Shown: positions 21,445 through 34,107, numbered from the stretch's first letter. The stretch: DNA of 64,000 nucleotides from Enterobacter sp. RIT418 (GCF_003057745.1 NZ_QBJD02000006.1:186001-250000), one strand, 5' to 3'. Notes: generated by a model from the letters alone, not told the origin. Translations and numbers: made by a program.

Positions 21445-22285
21445 AGCGTTTGTTTTCCTTCGCAGCCAGCGTGGCTTCCACCACGCGCATGGCTTCTACT
21501 GTTTCTTTGACGTCATGGACACGGATAATGTGTGCTCCCTGCATCGCCGCAATCACCGCACAGGCCAGGCTCCCGCTCAGGCGTTCGCCTGGCCCGACGT
21601 TCAGCAACTGCCCAATCATCGACTTTCTCGACATCCCCACCAGCAGCGGCAGACCGAAATGATGAAATTCTGACAGGCGCGCAAGCAGCTCATAGTTGTG
21701 AGAGAGATTTTTACCGAAACCGAATCCCGGGTCGAGCAGCAATTTCTCTTTTGGGATACCAGCACGCTCGCAGCGTGCAATATGGTCAATAAAGAAGCGA
21801 TTTACGTCGGTGAAGACATCAGCATACTTTGGCGCTTCCTGCATAGTTTTGGGCTGCCCCTGCATGTGCATCAGGCAAACCGGCAGCCCGGTCTCCGCAG
21901 CTGCCTCAAGGGCGCCGGGCTCGGTGAGAGAGCGAATGTCGTTTATGATGTGAGCACCCACTCTCGCCACCTCACGAATCACTTCCGGTTTGGACGTATC
22001 GACAGAAATCCACACCTCAAACCGCTGTGCGATAGCTTCAACCACAGGCACCACGCGGGCCAACTCTTCTTCCACAGAAACTTCCGCCGCGCCTGGACGC
22101 GTTGATTCGCCGCCAACATCGATAATGGTGGCGCCCGCGTTGATCATTAAATTAGCGTGCTTAACCGCCTCGATGAGCGTGTTATGCGTGCCGCCGTCAG
22201 AAAATGAATCAGGCGTAACGTTCAGGATACCCATCACATGGGGATGTGAGAGATCGAGATGCGAATCCTGGGCGAATAGTTTCAT
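21437..22285 (-). CDS. folP: Dihydropteroate synthase
   Basis: A 282-residue TIM-barrel enzyme that joins p-aminobenzoate and dihydropterin pyrophosphate in folate synthesis; it is the sulfonamide target. Signature motifs are [15 protein letters not shown] (18-32), [16 protein letters not shown] (51-66) and [12 protein letters not shown]. It sits between ftsH and glmM, overlapping glmM. All the key loops appear normal, so there is no sign of a resistance allele by eye. Confidence 0.98.
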   Translation of the reverse strand: MKLFAQDSHLDLSHPHVMGILNVTPDSFSDGGTHNTLIEAVKHANLMINAGATIIDVGGESTRPGAAEVSVEEELARVVPVVEAIAQRFEVWISVDTSKPEVIREVARVGAHIINDIRSLTEPGALEAAAETGLPVCLMHMQGQPKTMQEAPKYADVFTDVNRFFIDHIARCERAGIPKEKLLLDPGFGFGKNLSHNYELLARLSEFHHFGLPLLVGMSRKSMIGQLLNVGPGERLSGSLACAVIAAMQGAHIIRVHDVKETVEAMRVVEATLAAKENKRYE

Positions 22286-22323
22286 GGCAAAATCCCTGGT
22301 AATGATATGGTTTTACAGAAATG

Positions 22324-22353
22324 AAAAACCCCGGAGCAAGCTCCAGGGTTTGA
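22324..22353 (-). terminator. Terminator between ftsH and folP
   Basis: The stem AAACCC-GGAGC/GCTCC-GGGTTT, with one bulge on each side, is followed by UUU on the minus strand. It lies 30 bp after ftsH, so folP-glmM expression is likely reduced or has its own promoter. Confidence 0.75.
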
Positions 22354-22383
22354 GGTACAGACAAACGTTTCAACAGCAGTGGC

Positions 22384-24318
22384 TTACTTATCGCCCAACT
22401 GTTCTGACATGGTGTTGCCCGGGTTTGGCGTACGCGGTTCATCAACCGGACGCGGCGCACGCGGGGTGCCATTATTGTCAGAATTGTTGGAAGCGCCTGG
22501 ATCTTCCCAGCCTGCTGGCGGACGCACTTCGCGGCGAGCCATCAGGTCGTCAATCTGCGGTGCATCGATGGTCTCATACTTCATGAGCGCATCTTTCATC
22601 GAATGCAGAATGTCCATATTGTCGTTCAGGATCTGACGTGCACGAGCGTAGTTACGTTCGATAAGCGCTTTCACTTCCTGGTCGATGATACGTGCAGTCT
22701 CATCGGACATATGTTTCGCCTTCGCCACAGAGCGGCCCAGGAATACTTCGCCCTCTTCCTCTGCGTACAGCAGCGGACCGAGTTTGTCGGAGAAGCCCCA
22801 CTGGGTCACCATGTTACGCGCCAGGTTAGTCGCCACTTTAATATCGTTGGACGCACCGGTCGAAACGTGTTCTACACCGTAGATAATCTCTTCTGCCAGA
22901 CGACCGCCGTAGAGGGTTGAAATCTGGCTTTCCAGCTTCTGACGGCTGGCGCTGATTGCATCGCCTTCAGGCAGGAAGAACGTTACGCCCAGCGCACGAC
23001 CGCGCGGGATAATCGTCACTTTATGCACCGGATCGTGTTCCGGCACCAGACGACCAATAATCGCGTGACCGGCTTCGTGATATGCCGTGGACTCTTTCTG
23101 CGCTTCCGTCATCACCATGGAGCGACGTTCCGCACCCATCATGATTTTGTCTTTTGCTTTCTCGAACTCAACCATGGACACGACGCGCTTGTTGCCGCGA
23201 GCAGCAAACAGCGCCGCTTCGTTAACCAGGTTAGCCAGGTCAGCACCAGAGAAGCCCGGCGTACCGCGCGCAATGATCGCTGCATCGATGTCCGGAGACA
23301 GCGGTACGCGACGCATATGGACTTTCAGAATCTGTTCACGACCGCGAACATCCGGCAGACCAACCACAACCTGACGGTCGAAACGGCCTGGACGCAGCAG
23401 CGCAGGGTCAAGTACGTCAGGACGGTTAGTCGCCGCGATAACGATAATACCTTCGTTACCTTCGAAGCCATCCATTTCAACCAGCATCTGGTTCAGCGTT
23501 TGTTCACGCTCATCGTGACCACCGCCCAGGCCTGCGCCACGCTGGCGGCCTACGGCGTCAATTTCATCGATGAAGATAATGCACGGCGCTGCCTTTTTGG
23601 CCTGTTCGAACATGTCACGCACACGAGATGCACCGACACCCACGAACATTTCAACGAAGTCAGAACCTGAAATAGTAAAGAATGGCACCTTCGCTTCACC
23701 CGCGATGGCTTTCGCCAGCAGGGTTTTACCGGTCCCCGGAGGGCCAACCATCAGCACGCCTTTCGGGATTTTACCGCCCAGCTTCTGGAAACGGCTCGGC
23801 TCACGCAAGTATTCAACCAGTTCGGCAACCTCTTCTTTCGCTTCGTCACAGCCTGCGACGTCAGCAAACGTGGTTTTGATCTGGTCTTCCGTCAGCATGC
23901 GCGCCTTGCTCTTACCGAACGACATGGCACCTTTGCCACCGCCGCCCTGCATCTGGCGCATAAAGAAGATCCAGACGCCGATCAGCAGCAGCATCGGGAA
24001 CCAGGAAATGAAGATTGAAGCCAGCAGGCTTGGTTCTTCTGGCGGCTCACCGACCACTTTGACGTTTTTGGTCAGAAGGTTATCAAGCAGCTTAGGATCG
24101 TTCACCGGAATATAGGTCGTGTAACGGTTACTATCTTTCTTGGTAACGTTGATCTCACGTCCGTTGATACGCGCTTCGCGAACCTGGTCCTGGTTGACCT
24201 CTTGCAGGAAGGTAGAATAATCCACCTTGCGGCCATTCGACTCGCTGGGCCCAAAGCTCTGGAATACTGACATCAGCACAACGGCAATGACCAGCCAGAG
24301 TATTAGGTTTTTCGCCAT
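22384..24318 (-). CDS. ftsH: FtsH, membrane-bound AAA+ zinc metalloprotease
   Basis: A 644-residue inner-membrane protease that degrades sigma-32, LpxC and unassembled membrane proteins. It has two membrane helices (about 5-22 and 98-118), an AAA domain with GPPGTGKT near 192-199 and [11 protein letters not shown], the second region of homology and zinc motif HEAGH near 414. The ATG at MAKNLILW is the usual start. An in-frame TTG 9 nt upstream (MSD before MAKN) has the better-placed GAGG ribosome-binding site, so a 647-residue form is possible. rlmE lies upstream. Confidence 0.97.
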   Translation of the reverse strand: MAKNLILWLVIAVVLMSVFQSFGPSESNGRKVDYSTFLQEVNQDQVREARINGREINVTKKDSNRYTTYIPVNDPKLLDNLLTKNVKVVGEPPEEPSLLASIFISWFPMLLLIGVWIFFMRQMQGGGGKGAMSFGKSKARMLTEDQIKTTFADVAGCDEAKEEVAELVEYLREPSRFQKLGGKIPKGVLMVGPPGTGKTLLAKAIAGEAKVPFFTISGSDFVEMFVGVGASRVRDMFEQAKKAAPCIIFIDEIDAVGRQRGAGLGGGHDEREQTLNQMLVEMDGFEGNEGIIVIAATNRPDVLDPALLRPGRFDRQVVVGLPDVRGREQILKVHMRRVPLSPDIDAAIIARGTPGFSGADLANLVNEAALFAARGNKRVVSMVEFEKAKDKIMMGAERRSMVMTEAQKESTAYHEAGHAIIGRLVPEHDPVHKVTIIPRGRALGVTFFLPEGDAISASRQKLESQISTLYGGRLAEEIIYGVEHVSTGASNDIKVATNLARNMVTQWGFSDKLGPLLYAEEEGEVFLGRSVAKAKHMSDETARIIDQEVKALIERNYARARQILNDNMDILHSMKDALMKYETIDAPQIDDLMARREVRPPAGWEDPGASNNSDNNGTPRAPRPVDEPRTPNPGNTMSEQLGDK

Positions 24319-24417
24319 GTCACTCAAGGGATTAACCTCATATTACAACTGTGTTAAAAACAGCGTCAGGATACTCTATATCCAGTTTCATTCAAACTTT
24401 CGTTTGAAATCTGCCGG

Positions 24418-25047
24418 TTATGGTTTACGCCCGGTCGCTACAATATACACTTCACGAGAACGAGCCCGGGAAGAGTCCGGCTTACGAACTTTGACCTTCG
24501 TAAACAGGGAGCGAATTTCCTTTAGATACTCCTCGAAACCTTCGCCCTGGAACACCTTCACTACAAAACTACCACCTGGCGCCAGTACATCTCGACACAT
24601 TTCTAACGCCAATTCCACCAGATACATGGCGCGGGGGATATCCACCGCCGGTGTTCCGCACATATTTGGCGCCATATCGGACATGACAACCTGAACTTTA
24701 TTGTCACCCACGCGATCGAGTAACGCTTTCAGCACTAATTCATCACGAAAATCGCCCTGAAGGAAATCAACGCCAACGATAGGATCCATTGGTAAAAGAT
24801 CGCATGCGATGATGCGCCCCGCTCCGCCAATTTGTGTCACTGCGTATTGGGACCATCCTCCGGGTGCTGCACCGAGATCGACTACCGTCATCCCCGGTTT
24901 AAAAAGTTTGTCACTTTGCTGTATTTCATCAAGTTTAAACCAGGCGCGGGAACGTAACCCCTTTTTCTGCGCCTGCTGAACATATTTATCGCTAAAGTGT
25001 TCCTGAAGCCAGCGGCTGGAGCTGGCAGAACGCTTTTTACCTGTCAT
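24418..25047 (-). CDS. rlmE: RlmE (FtsJ/RrmJ), 23S rRNA Um2552 methyltransferase
   Basis: A 209-residue heat-shock methyltransferase that adds 2'-O-methyl to U2552 of 23S rRNA. Catalytic and binding residues are Lys38 (AWFKLDEIQ), Asp83 (ACDLLPMD), Asp124 (MSDMAPN) and Lys164 (FVVKVFQG). The SAM motif [16 protein letters not shown] is at 55-70. It is upstream of ftsH with a 99-bp gap, and divergent from yhbY. Confidence 0.98.
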   Translation of the reverse strand: MTGKKRSASSSRWLQEHFSDKYVQQAQKKGLRSRAWFKLDEIQQSDKLFKPGMTVVDLGAAPGGWSQYAVTQIGGAGRIIACDLLPMDPIVGVDFLQGDFRDELVLKALLDRVGDNKVQVVMSDMAPNMCGTPAVDIPRAMYLVELALEMCRDVLAPGGSFVVKVFQGEGFEEYLKEIRSLFTKVKVRKPDSSRARSREVYIVATGRKP

Positions 25048-25174
25048 TTAACATTTCCGTCCTGGTTCATCGTTGCTTGCCTGTGACGTAAATTTCTACG
25101 CAGCTATTTGGCGATATAAGGGAGATGGCGGTAGAATGAACCGTTTTCAATCCCAACGTAAGCAAAAATATACG

Positions 25175-25468
25175 ATGAATCTGAGTACTAAACAAAAACA
25201 GCACCTTAAAGGTCTGGCACATCCGCTCAAGCCTGTAGTCATGCTTGGCAACAATGGTTTGACCGAAGGGGTGCTCGCCGAGATTGAACAAGCGCTGGAG
25301 CACCACGAGCTGATCAAGGTGAAAATCGCCTCTGAAGACAGAGACACTAAAAACCTGATCGTGGAAGCCATCGTGCGTGAAACCGGTGCCTGTAACGTAC
25401 AGGTCATCGGTAAAACGCTGGTGCTCTATCGCCCATCTAAAGAGCGTAAAATCTCGCTACCTCGCTAA
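25175..25468 (+). CDS. yhbY: YhbY, CRM-domain RNA-binding protein
   Basis: A 97-residue single CRM domain protein, associated with pre-50S ribosomes in E. coli. The start at MNLSTKQKQHLKGLAHPLKP matches the family length; 34 upstream codons are excluded. The GxxG loop is in MLGNNGLTEGV (residues 28-38). The C-terminus VLYRPSKERKISLPR is typical. It is divergent from rlmE. Confidence 0.95.
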   Translation: MNLSTKQKQHLKGLAHPLKPVVMLGNNGLTEGVLAEIEQALEHHELIKVKIASEDRDTKNLIVEAIVRETGACNVQVIGKTLVLYRPSKERKISLPR

Positions 25469-25553
25469 GGATATCCTGAATTAAACACGTTTTCTGTGTA
25501 AAACGAGGGGTTTTTCTTTAGCAGGGGAGCAAAATGCCATGCTCCTTGAGTTG

Positions 25554-25586
25554 ATAAAAGGCCGCTACGCGGCCTTTTTCTTTTCT
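25554..25586. terminator. Bidirectional terminator between yhbY and greA
   Basis: The stem AAAGGCCGC/GCGGCCTTT with 3-nt loop TAC has a T-run on both strands. It serves the convergent genes yhbY and greA. Confidence 0.88.
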
Positions 25587-25620
25587 TTACAATGTATCAA
25601 CATCTTAGCAGAGAGGCGAA

Positions 25621-26097
25621 TTACAGGTACTCAACCTTGATAATTTCGTACTCTACTTCGCCGCCTGGCGTGCGAATCACCACAACGTCGTCCTGTTCTT
25701 TACCGATCAGGCCACGCGCAATCGGGGAATTCACCGAGATCAGGTTTTGCTTAAAGTCGGCCTCATCGTCGCCCACAATGCGGTAAGTCTGCTCTTCGTC
25801 ATTGTCTAAATTCAGCACGGTGACGGTAGAACCGAAGATCACGCGACCATTGTTTGGCATCTTAGTGATATCGATAACCTGCGCATTGGACAGTTTCGCT
25901 TCGATATCTTTAATTCGTCCTTCGCAGAAACCCTGCTGCTCGCGCGCGGCGTGGTATTCAGCGTTCTCTTTCAGGTCGCCATGCTCGCGCGCATCCGCGA
26001 TAGCGGCGATGATTTCAGGGCGACGTACGGATTTCAGAAAATCCAGCTCTTCGCGCAGTTTTTCGGCACCACGTAAGGTCATCGGAATAGCTTGCAT
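25621..26097 (-). CDS. greA: GreA, transcript cleavage factor
   Basis: A 158-residue secondary-channel factor that stimulates RNA polymerase to cleave backtracked transcripts. The coiled-coil tip acidic pair Asp41/Glu44 lies in [22 protein letters not shown]-terminal FKBP-like domain follows from about residue 80. The gene has a 250-bp region to dacB holding a leader hairpin like that making GraL sRNA in E. coli. Confidence 0.98.
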   Translation of the reverse strand: MQAIPMTLRGAEKLREELDFLKSVRRPEIIAAIADAREHGDLKENAEYHAAREQQGFCEGRIKDIEAKLSNAQVIDITKMPNNGRVIFGSTVTVLNLDNDEEQTYRIVGDDEADFKQNLISVNSPIARGLIGKEQDDVVVIRTPGGEVEYEIIKVEYL

Positions 26098-26188
26098 TTG
26101 TTATACCTCTTGAACATTCCTGTTGGGAGCAGCATCACCTGCTCCGGCCCCTGTTCCCACGTACATCGAACCATGAGCGGGCCAGAAG

Positions 26189-26225
26189 CAAAAAGAAAAC
26201 CGACCCGGGAGCAAAGCCCCAGGTC
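26189..26225 (-). ncRNA. greA leader hairpin/terminator (GraL-like)
   Basis: On the minus strand GACCTGGGG and CCCGGGTC pair around TTTGCT (26202-26225), followed by GGTTTTCTTTTT. This intrinsic terminator, about 90 nt before greA, fits the early termination that makes GraL RNA in E. coli. The transcription start was not identified. Confidence 0.55.
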
Positions 26226-26345
26226 AGCAGCAATTTTTCAATTTGATACGCATTTTACCGCGAAGTTCACTATGGGTCATCGTTTACTTTGCAGTGCCAT
26301 GCACCGTAGTATGACGGTTTGTTTTCGGGTTGTTAGCGCGAGACT

Positions 26346-27779
26346 ATGCGATTTTCCAGATTTATCATCGGATTGACTACCAGTATCACGTTCAGCGTTC
26401 AGGCCGCGAATGTTGATGAGTATATAAATCAGCTGCCCGCTGGCGCGAACCTCGCACTCATGGTGCAGAAGGTTGGCGCACAGACTCCGGAGATTGACTA
26501 TCACAGTCAACAGATGGCCCTGCCTGCCAGTACTCAGAAGGTCATCACTGCGCTCGCCGCCCTGTTACAGCTCGGGCCCGACTTCCGTTTTACCACCACC
26601 CTTGAGACCAAAGGCAGCGTCGACGGCGGTGAACTGAAAGGCGACCTTATCGCCCGGTTTGGCGGCGATCCAACCTTTAAGCGCCAGGATATCCGCAACA
26701 TGGTGGCGGTGCTAAAAAAATCTGGCGTACAGAGGATCGATGGCAACGTGCTGATCGACACCTCCATTTTCGCCAGCCATGATAAAGCCCCCGGTTGGCC
26801 CTGGAACGACATGACGCAGTGCTTTAGCGCACCGCCAGCTGCGGCTATTGTTGACCGCAACTGTTTCTCCGTTTCGCTGTACAGCGCACCGAAACCGAAT
26901 GACCTGGCGTTTATTCGCGTGGCCTCCTATTACCCCGTCACGATGTTTAGCCAGGTACGTACGCTGGCAAAAGGCTCGCCGGACGCTCAGTACTGCGAGC
27001 TGGACGTCGTACCGGGCGATCTTAACCGCTACACGCTCACGGGCTGCCTGACGCAGCGCGCCGATCCGCTGCCGCTGGCCTTCGCCATTCAGGACGGTGC
27101 GGGCTATGCCGGAGCCATTCTGAAAGATGAGCTGAAGCAGGTGGGAATTACCTACTCCGGCTCGCTGCTGCGCCAGACGCAGGTTAATGAACCGGGCACG
27201 GTGATCGCGACTAAGCAGTCAGCGCCCCTGCACGATCTCCTTAGGATTATGCTGAAAAAATCGGACAATATGATTGCCGATACGGTGTTTCGCATGGTTG
27301 GACACGCGCGCTTCGGCGTGCAGGGAACGTGGCGCGCAGGATCGGATGCCGTTCGCCAGATCCTGCGTCAGCAGGCAGGGATCGATCTTGGCAATACGAT
27401 TGCCGTCGATGGTTCCGGGCTGTCTCGCCATAATTTAATCTCTCCCGCCACCATGATGCAGGTGCTTCAGTACATTGCTCAGCACGACACTGAACTAAAC
27501 TTTATTTCGATGCTGCCGCTTGCCGGACATGACGGTTCCCTTCAGTACCGCGCCGGGCTTCACGCCGCGGGTGTTGATGGCAAAGTCTCCGCGAAGACCG
27601 GCTCGCTGCAGGGCGTATATAACCTTGCAGGCTTTATCACCACGGCCAGCGGTCAACGCATGGCATTCGTACAGTATCTTTCCGGCTATGCGGTCGAACC
27701 GGCCGACCAGCGTAATCGTCGTATTCCGCTGGTACGTTTCGAAAGCAGGCTTTACAAGGACATCTACCAGAATAACTAG
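26346..27779 (+). CDS. dacB: DacB (PBP4), periplasmic D-Ala-D-Ala carboxypeptidase/endopeptidase
   Basis: A 477-residue class C penicillin-binding protein that trims peptidoglycan side chains and cuts cross-links. The signal peptide ends near VQA (residue 20). The catalytic motifs are SxxK at Ser62-Lys65 (PASTQKVITAL), SDN in LKKSDNMIADTVF (about 306) and KTG in VSAKTGSLQGV (about 417). It is followed within 2 bp by a response regulator gene, an arrangement not found in E. coli. Confidence 0.97.
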   Translation: MRFSRFIIGLTTSITFSVQAANVDEYINQLPAGANLALMVQKVGAQTPEIDYHSQQMALPASTQKVITALAALLQLGPDFRFTTTLETKGSVDGGELKGDLIARFGGDPTFKRQDIRNMVAVLKKSGVQRIDGNVLIDTSIFASHDKAPGWPWNDMTQCFSAPPAAAIVDRNCFSVSLYSAPKPNDLAFIRVASYYPVTMFSQVRTLAKGSPDAQYCELDVVPGDLNRYTLTGCLTQRADPLPLAFAIQDGAGYAGAILKDELKQVGITYSGSLLRQTQVNEPGTVIATKQSAPLHDLLRIMLKKSDNMIADTVFRMVGHARFGVQGTWRAGSDAVRQILRQQAGIDLGNTIAVDGSGLSRHNLISPATMMQVLQYIAQHDTELNFISMLPLAGHDGSLQYRAGLHAAGVDGKVSAKTGSLQGVYNLAGFITTASGQRMAFVQYLSGYAVEPADQRNRRIPLVRFESRLYKDIYQNN

Positions 27780-27781
27780 CG

Positions 27782-28444
27782 ATGAAACTGCTTATCGTCG
27801 AAGACGACCTGTTATTGCAGGAAGGGCTAGCGCTGGCGCTAGCCAATGAAGGATATGCACTCGACTGTGCCGCCACGGCGGCAGAGGCGGATTCGCTCAT
27901 CCAAAGCGGCGAGTACAGCCTGGTGATCCTTGATTTAGGCCTGCCGGATAAAGACGGCGCCACGCAGCTCAGCCAGTGGCGTCGGCGCGGCGTCGAAAAT
28001 CCGGTGCTGATCCTCACGGCGCGCGATGCCATAGAAGATCGAATTAACGGCCTCGACTCCGGCGCGGACGACTACCTGGTGAAGCCGTTCGCCCTTGCGG
28101 AGCTTCAGGCACGCGTCCGCGCGCTGATCCGCCGATATCAGGGCCATAGCGATAACCTGGTCACTGACGGCGATATTACGTTGAATCTGCAAACCCAGCA
28201 GGTGCTACGCCAGTCCCAGCCTGTTGAAGTCACGCCAAAAGAGTTCGCCCTGCTCACGCGCCTCATCATGCGCAGCGGGCAAACGGTGCACCGTGAAACC
28301 CTACAGCAGGACATCTACTCCTGGCAGGACGATCCGGGCTCAAACACGCTTGAAGTGCATATCCATAACCTGCGCCGCAAGCTCGGTAAAGACAGAATTA
28401 AAACCGTGCGCGGCGTGGGCTATCGACTGGAGAGCCAAAAATGA
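27782..28444 (+). CDS. PmrA/BasR-like OmpR-family response regulator
   Basis: A 220-residue response regulator with a receiver domain (acid pocket Glu7-Asp8-Asp9, phospho-Asp51 in VILDLGLPD, Lys101 in VKPF) and an OmpR-type winged helix from about 125 to 220 ending TVRGVGYRL. Of the regulators I know, E. coli BasR (PmrA) is closest (HIHNLRRKLGK, EVTPKEFALLTRL). It starts 2 bp after dacB and overlaps the kinase gene by 4 nt. E. coli lacks this pair between dacB and obgE. It might be a paralogue of PmrA, and its regulon is unknown. QseB is the alternative name. Confidence 0.85.
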   Translation: MKLLIVEDDLLLQEGLALALANEGYALDCAATAAEADSLIQSGEYSLVILDLGLPDKDGATQLSQWRRRGVENPVLILTARDAIEDRINGLDSGADDYLVKPFALAELQARVRALIRRYQGHSDNLVTDGDITLNLQTQQVLRQSQPVEVTPKEFALLTRLIMRSGQTVHRETLQQDIYSWQDDPGSNTLEVHIHNLRRKLGKDRIKTVRGVGYRLESQK

Positions 28445-29484
28445 ACAGCATGCGTCGGCGATTGATGGTTTTGCTGGCGGTCATTCTGCTTTTTTTCCAG
28501 CTGATAAGCGTGATCTGGCTATGGCATGAAAGCCGAGAGCAAATTGGTTTTCTGGTGAACGAAACGCTGTCGGCTAAAGCGCGCAATAACCACGTAGAGA
28601 AAGAGATCCGCGAAGCCATCGCCTCGCTGCTGGTCCCTTCTCTGGTGATGGTTGGCTTTACGCTTCTCTTTTCGTTCTGGGCGGTGAGCTGGATTATCCG
28701 TCCGCTTAACAAGCTGCGCGCCAGCCTGGCGAACCGCTCGGCTGATAACCTGACGCCCCTTCCCATGTACTCCGATATGGAAGAGATTGGTGCGGTTACC
28801 GCGTCCCTCAACCAGCTTCTCGCACGGCTGGACCATACTATCCAACAGGAACGCCTTTTCACGGCGGATGCCGCCCACGAGCTGCGCACGCCCCTGGCAG
28901 GCATTAAGCTCCATCTGGAGCTCATGGCTCAGTCAGGAGTGAGTCAGGCCGCCCCGTTGATTAACCGCATCGATCAGCTCATGCACACCGTTGAGCAGCT
29001 GCTGATGCTTGCCCGCGCCGGGCAGGCGATGGCCAGCGGGTATTACGATACCGTCAACTGGAGCGACGACATCATTGCGCCGCTAGGCCTCGGGCATGAA
29101 GGCAAAGAACACACGGTGATTTGGCCGGGGAAAGTTCCGCTGACGGTTCAGGGAGACCCCGTACTGCTGCGGCTGATGCTGAGGAATCTTCTCGAGAATG
29201 CCGCCCGCTACAGTCCTGCCGGTACGACCATTGAGGTGAAGCTCGCTGAGCAGGAACAGGGTACGCTGGTGAGCGTCATCGATCAGGGACCGGGTATTGA
29301 TGAAGCGCATCGACAGTCTATTACCGAACCGTTCCGCCGGCTCGATCAGCGCTACGGCGGCAGCGGCCTGGGACTGAGTATTGTTCAACGCATCGTACAG
29401 ATCCATCGCGGCCGCTTAACGCTGGAGAACGGTGCTGACGGAGGCTTAATCGCCAGCTGCTGGTTACCTTCGACGCTGGAATAA
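28441..29484 (+). CDS. PmrB/BasS-like membrane sensor histidine kinase
   Basis: A 347-residue histidine kinase with two membrane helices (about 8-28 and 62-86), a HAMP linker, DHp with phospho-His146 (FTADAAHELRTPLAG) and a catalytic domain (N box LLENAARYSP, G1 VIDQGPGIDE, G2 GGSGLGLSIV). The periplasmic segment is only some 35 residues, rich in Glu, with an ExxE motif EIRE at 55-58, the motif used by PmrB to bind ferric iron. Sensing Fe3+, Al3+ or pH is therefore an inference. It overlaps the regulator gene (ATGA) and ends at a strong terminator. Confidence 0.85.
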   Translation: MNSMRRRLMVLLAVILLFFQLISVIWLWHESREQIGFLVNETLSAKARNNHVEKEIREAIASLLVPSLVMVGFTLLFSFWAVSWIIRPLNKLRASLANRSADNLTPLPMYSDMEEIGAVTASLNQLLARLDHTIQQERLFTADAAHELRTPLAGIKLHLELMAQSGVSQAAPLINRIDQLMHTVEQLLMLARAGQAMASGYYDTVNWSDDIIAPLGLGHEGKEHTVIWPGKVPLTVQGDPVLLRLMLRNLLENAARYSPAGTTIEVKLAEQEQGTLVSVIDQGPGIDEAHRQSITEPFRRLDQRYGGSGLGLSIVQRIVQIHRGRLTLENGADGGLIASCWLPSTLE

Positions 29485-29485
29485 A

Positions 29486-29513
29486 AAAAGCCCCTCAAGG
29501 AGGGGCTTTTTTA
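29486..29513. terminator. Bidirectional terminator between the kinase gene and obgE
   Basis: The stem AAAGCCCCTC/GAGGGGCTTT with loop AAG has A- and T-runs on both sides. It serves the convergent two-component operon and obgE. Confidence 0.92.
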
Positions 29514-29523
29514 CACGAAGTGA

Positions 29524-31678
<2,155 letters not shown>

Positions 31679-31718
31679 GCCCGATTTCCCTACAGAAAAT
31701 TTTCCGGGTTTCCAATGT

Positions 31719-31750
31719 AAAAAGCCCCGCAACGTGTTGCGGGGCTTTAA
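31719..31750 (-). terminator. rplU-rpmA terminator
   Basis: The perfect 13-bp stem AAAGCCCCGCAAC/GTTGCGGGGCTTT is followed by U residues. It is 24 bp past the rpmA stop. It reaches into the yhbE leader, so yhbE-obgE rely on read-through or an own promoter. Confidence 0.92.
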
Positions 31751-31773
31751 TCCGTTACCGGACCGAGAAAACC

Positions 31774-32031
<258 letters not shown>

Positions 32032-32050
32032 TTAAATCTCTCCTCAGGTC

Positions 32051-32416
<366 letters not shown>

Positions 32417-32618
32417 TCACAATAGGGCGCGAATATTACGCAAAACGCGAGCCTTTGACAAGTGCTACCATCAATACATGAAGAAAAAAAACACAACACG
32501 TACGGTAACGTTTATCTGCGCCATTTTTTCAGTACAATCATCACTACTATTGATAAACCGAAACCCTCAGTTACCCATGTGATGTGGGATAAACAGGATA
32601 AAAAGCCCGGCTTTTGCG

Positions 32619-33590
32619 ATGAATCTAGAAAAAATCAACGAGTTAACCGCGCAAGATATGGCGGGTGTAAATGCAGCAATCCTGGAGCAACTCAACTCTG
32701 ACGTTCAATTGATCAATCAGTTGGGCTATTACATCGTTAGCGGCGGCGGTAAACGCATTCGCCCGATGATTGCCATTCTGGCTGCGCGGGCGGTTGGCTA
32801 TCAGGGCAATGCGCATGTGACCATCGCCGCATTGATCGAATTTATCCACACGGCGACGCTTCTCCACGATGACGTTGTGGACGAATCCGATATGCGTCGC
32901 GGCAAAGCCACCGCGAACGCGGCGTTTGGCAACGCGGCCAGCGTCCTGGTGGGTGATTTTATTTATACCCGCGCCTTCCAGATGATGACCAGCCTCGGCT
33001 CGCTCAAAGTGCTGGAAGTGATGTCTGAGGCCGTCAACGTGATTGCTGAAGGTGAAGTCCTGCAGCTGATGAACGTTAACGATCCGGACATTACCGAAGA
33101 AAACTACATGCGCGTCATCTACAGCAAAACAGCGCGCCTGTTTGAGGCCGCCGCGCAGTGCTCAGGCATACTGGCAGGCTGCACCGAGGCGCAGGAAAAA
33201 GGCCTACAGGATTATGGCCGCTATCTGGGCACCGCGTTCCAGCTGATTGATGACTTACTGGATTACAGCGCGGATGGTGAAACGCTGGGCAAAAACGTCG
33301 GGGATGACCTTAACGAAGGTAAACCGACGCTGCCGCTGCTGCATGCCATGCGCCACGGCTCTGCCGATCAGGCCAAAATGATCCGTGAAGCGATTGAACA
33401 AGGAAACGGTCGACATCTTCTGGAACCAGTACTGGAAACAATGGCAATCTGTGGCTCGCTTGAATGGACGCGCCAGCGCGCTGAAGAAGAAGCCGATAAA
33501 GCTATTGCTGCTTTGCAGGTCATTCCAGACAGCCCATGGCGTGATGCGTTAATTGGCCTGGCCCACATCGCCGTTCAGCGCGATCGTTAA
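32619..33590 (+). CDS. ispB: Octaprenyl diphosphate synthase
   Basis: A 323-residue trans-prenyltransferase that makes the C40 side chain of ubiquinone and menaquinone. The two aspartate-rich motifs are LLHDDVVDESDMRRGK (near 84) and LIDDLLDYSADGE (near 211). Both are intact. The gene is essential in E. coli and sits divergent from rplU, as here. The window also holds ubiT/U/V of the same pathway, but they are separate units. Confidence 0.97.
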   Translation: MNLEKINELTAQDMAGVNAAILEQLNSDVQLINQLGYYIVSGGGKRIRPMIAILAARAVGYQGNAHVTIAALIEFIHTATLLHDDVVDESDMRRGKATANAAFGNAASVLVGDFIYTRAFQMMTSLGSLKVLEVMSEAVNVIAEGEVLQLMNVNDPDITEENYMRVIYSKTARLFEAAAQCSGILAGCTEAQEKGLQDYGRYLGTAFQLIDDLLDYSADGETLGKNVGDDLNEGKPTLPLLHAMRHGSADQAKMIREAIEQGNGRHLLEPVLETMAICGSLEWTRQRAEEEADKAIAALQVIPDSPWRDALIGLAHIAVQRDR

Positions 33591-33604
33591 TCCCTTTCCT
33601 CACT

Positions 33605-33622
33605 CCCCGCAGCCTTGCGGGG
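33605..33622 (+). terminator. Terminator-like hairpin after ispB
   Basis: CCCCGC/GCGGGG around AGCCTT, 15 bp past the ispB stop, without a good U-tract. A 10-bp direct repeat GCTCCAATAA follows twice at about 33625-33644. Confidence 0.5.
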
Positions 33623-33819
33623 AGGCTCCAATAAGCTCCAATAAAATACATATACGCGTTAATTAACCGGCTTACAGGCCGCATGAATAAAGGCATGTCT
33701 TATTCTGAATATTGCTTTTAGTTACTCGAACTTTTTAGAGCGAACGGACTAAATCGGTATAGTAGTCCTGTCATTTCATCAGAGATGGCGTGGACGAATA
33801 CGAACACAAGGACAGCTTT

Positions 33820-34107
33820 ATGGATATGAAACTTATCGACTGGCATTCAGCTGATATCATCGCAGCATTGCGCAAAAAAGGGACATCGCTGGCCGCTGAA
33901 TCACGCCGGAGCGGGCTGAGCTCTTCAACGCTGGCGAATGCGTTAACCAGGCCCTGGCCAAAAGGTGAGTTGATCATCGCGACGGCGCTAGAGACGCATC
34001 CATGGATCATTTGGCCATCGCGTTACCACGATCCCGTTACCCACGAATTTATCGACAGAACGCGCATGATGCGTCAGAAGAAAACAAAGAAAGCGCCCCA
34101 GAGCTGA
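33820..34107 (+). CDS. sfsB: SfsB (Nlp), Ner-like HTH DNA-binding protein
   Basis: A 95-residue helix-turn-helix protein related to phage Mu Ner; E. coli SfsB/Nlp is tied to control of maltose genes. The ATG at MDMKLIDWHSADIIAALRKK follows AAGGA and fits the 92-residue E. coli homologue; an upstream GTG gives a longer form of 105. The HTH is in SLAAESRRSGLSSSTLANAL, then RPWPKGELIIATALETHPW. It stands alone between ispB and murA. Confidence 0.93.
   Translation: MDMKLIDWHSADIIAALRKKGTSLAAESRRSGLSSSTLANALTRPWPKGELIIATALETHPWIIWPSRYHDPVTHEFIDRTRMMRQKKTKKAPQS

Noticed and set aside
22603-23670. Plus-strand frames opposite ftsH
   Set aside because: They are shadows of a strongly conserved essential gene, without start signals.
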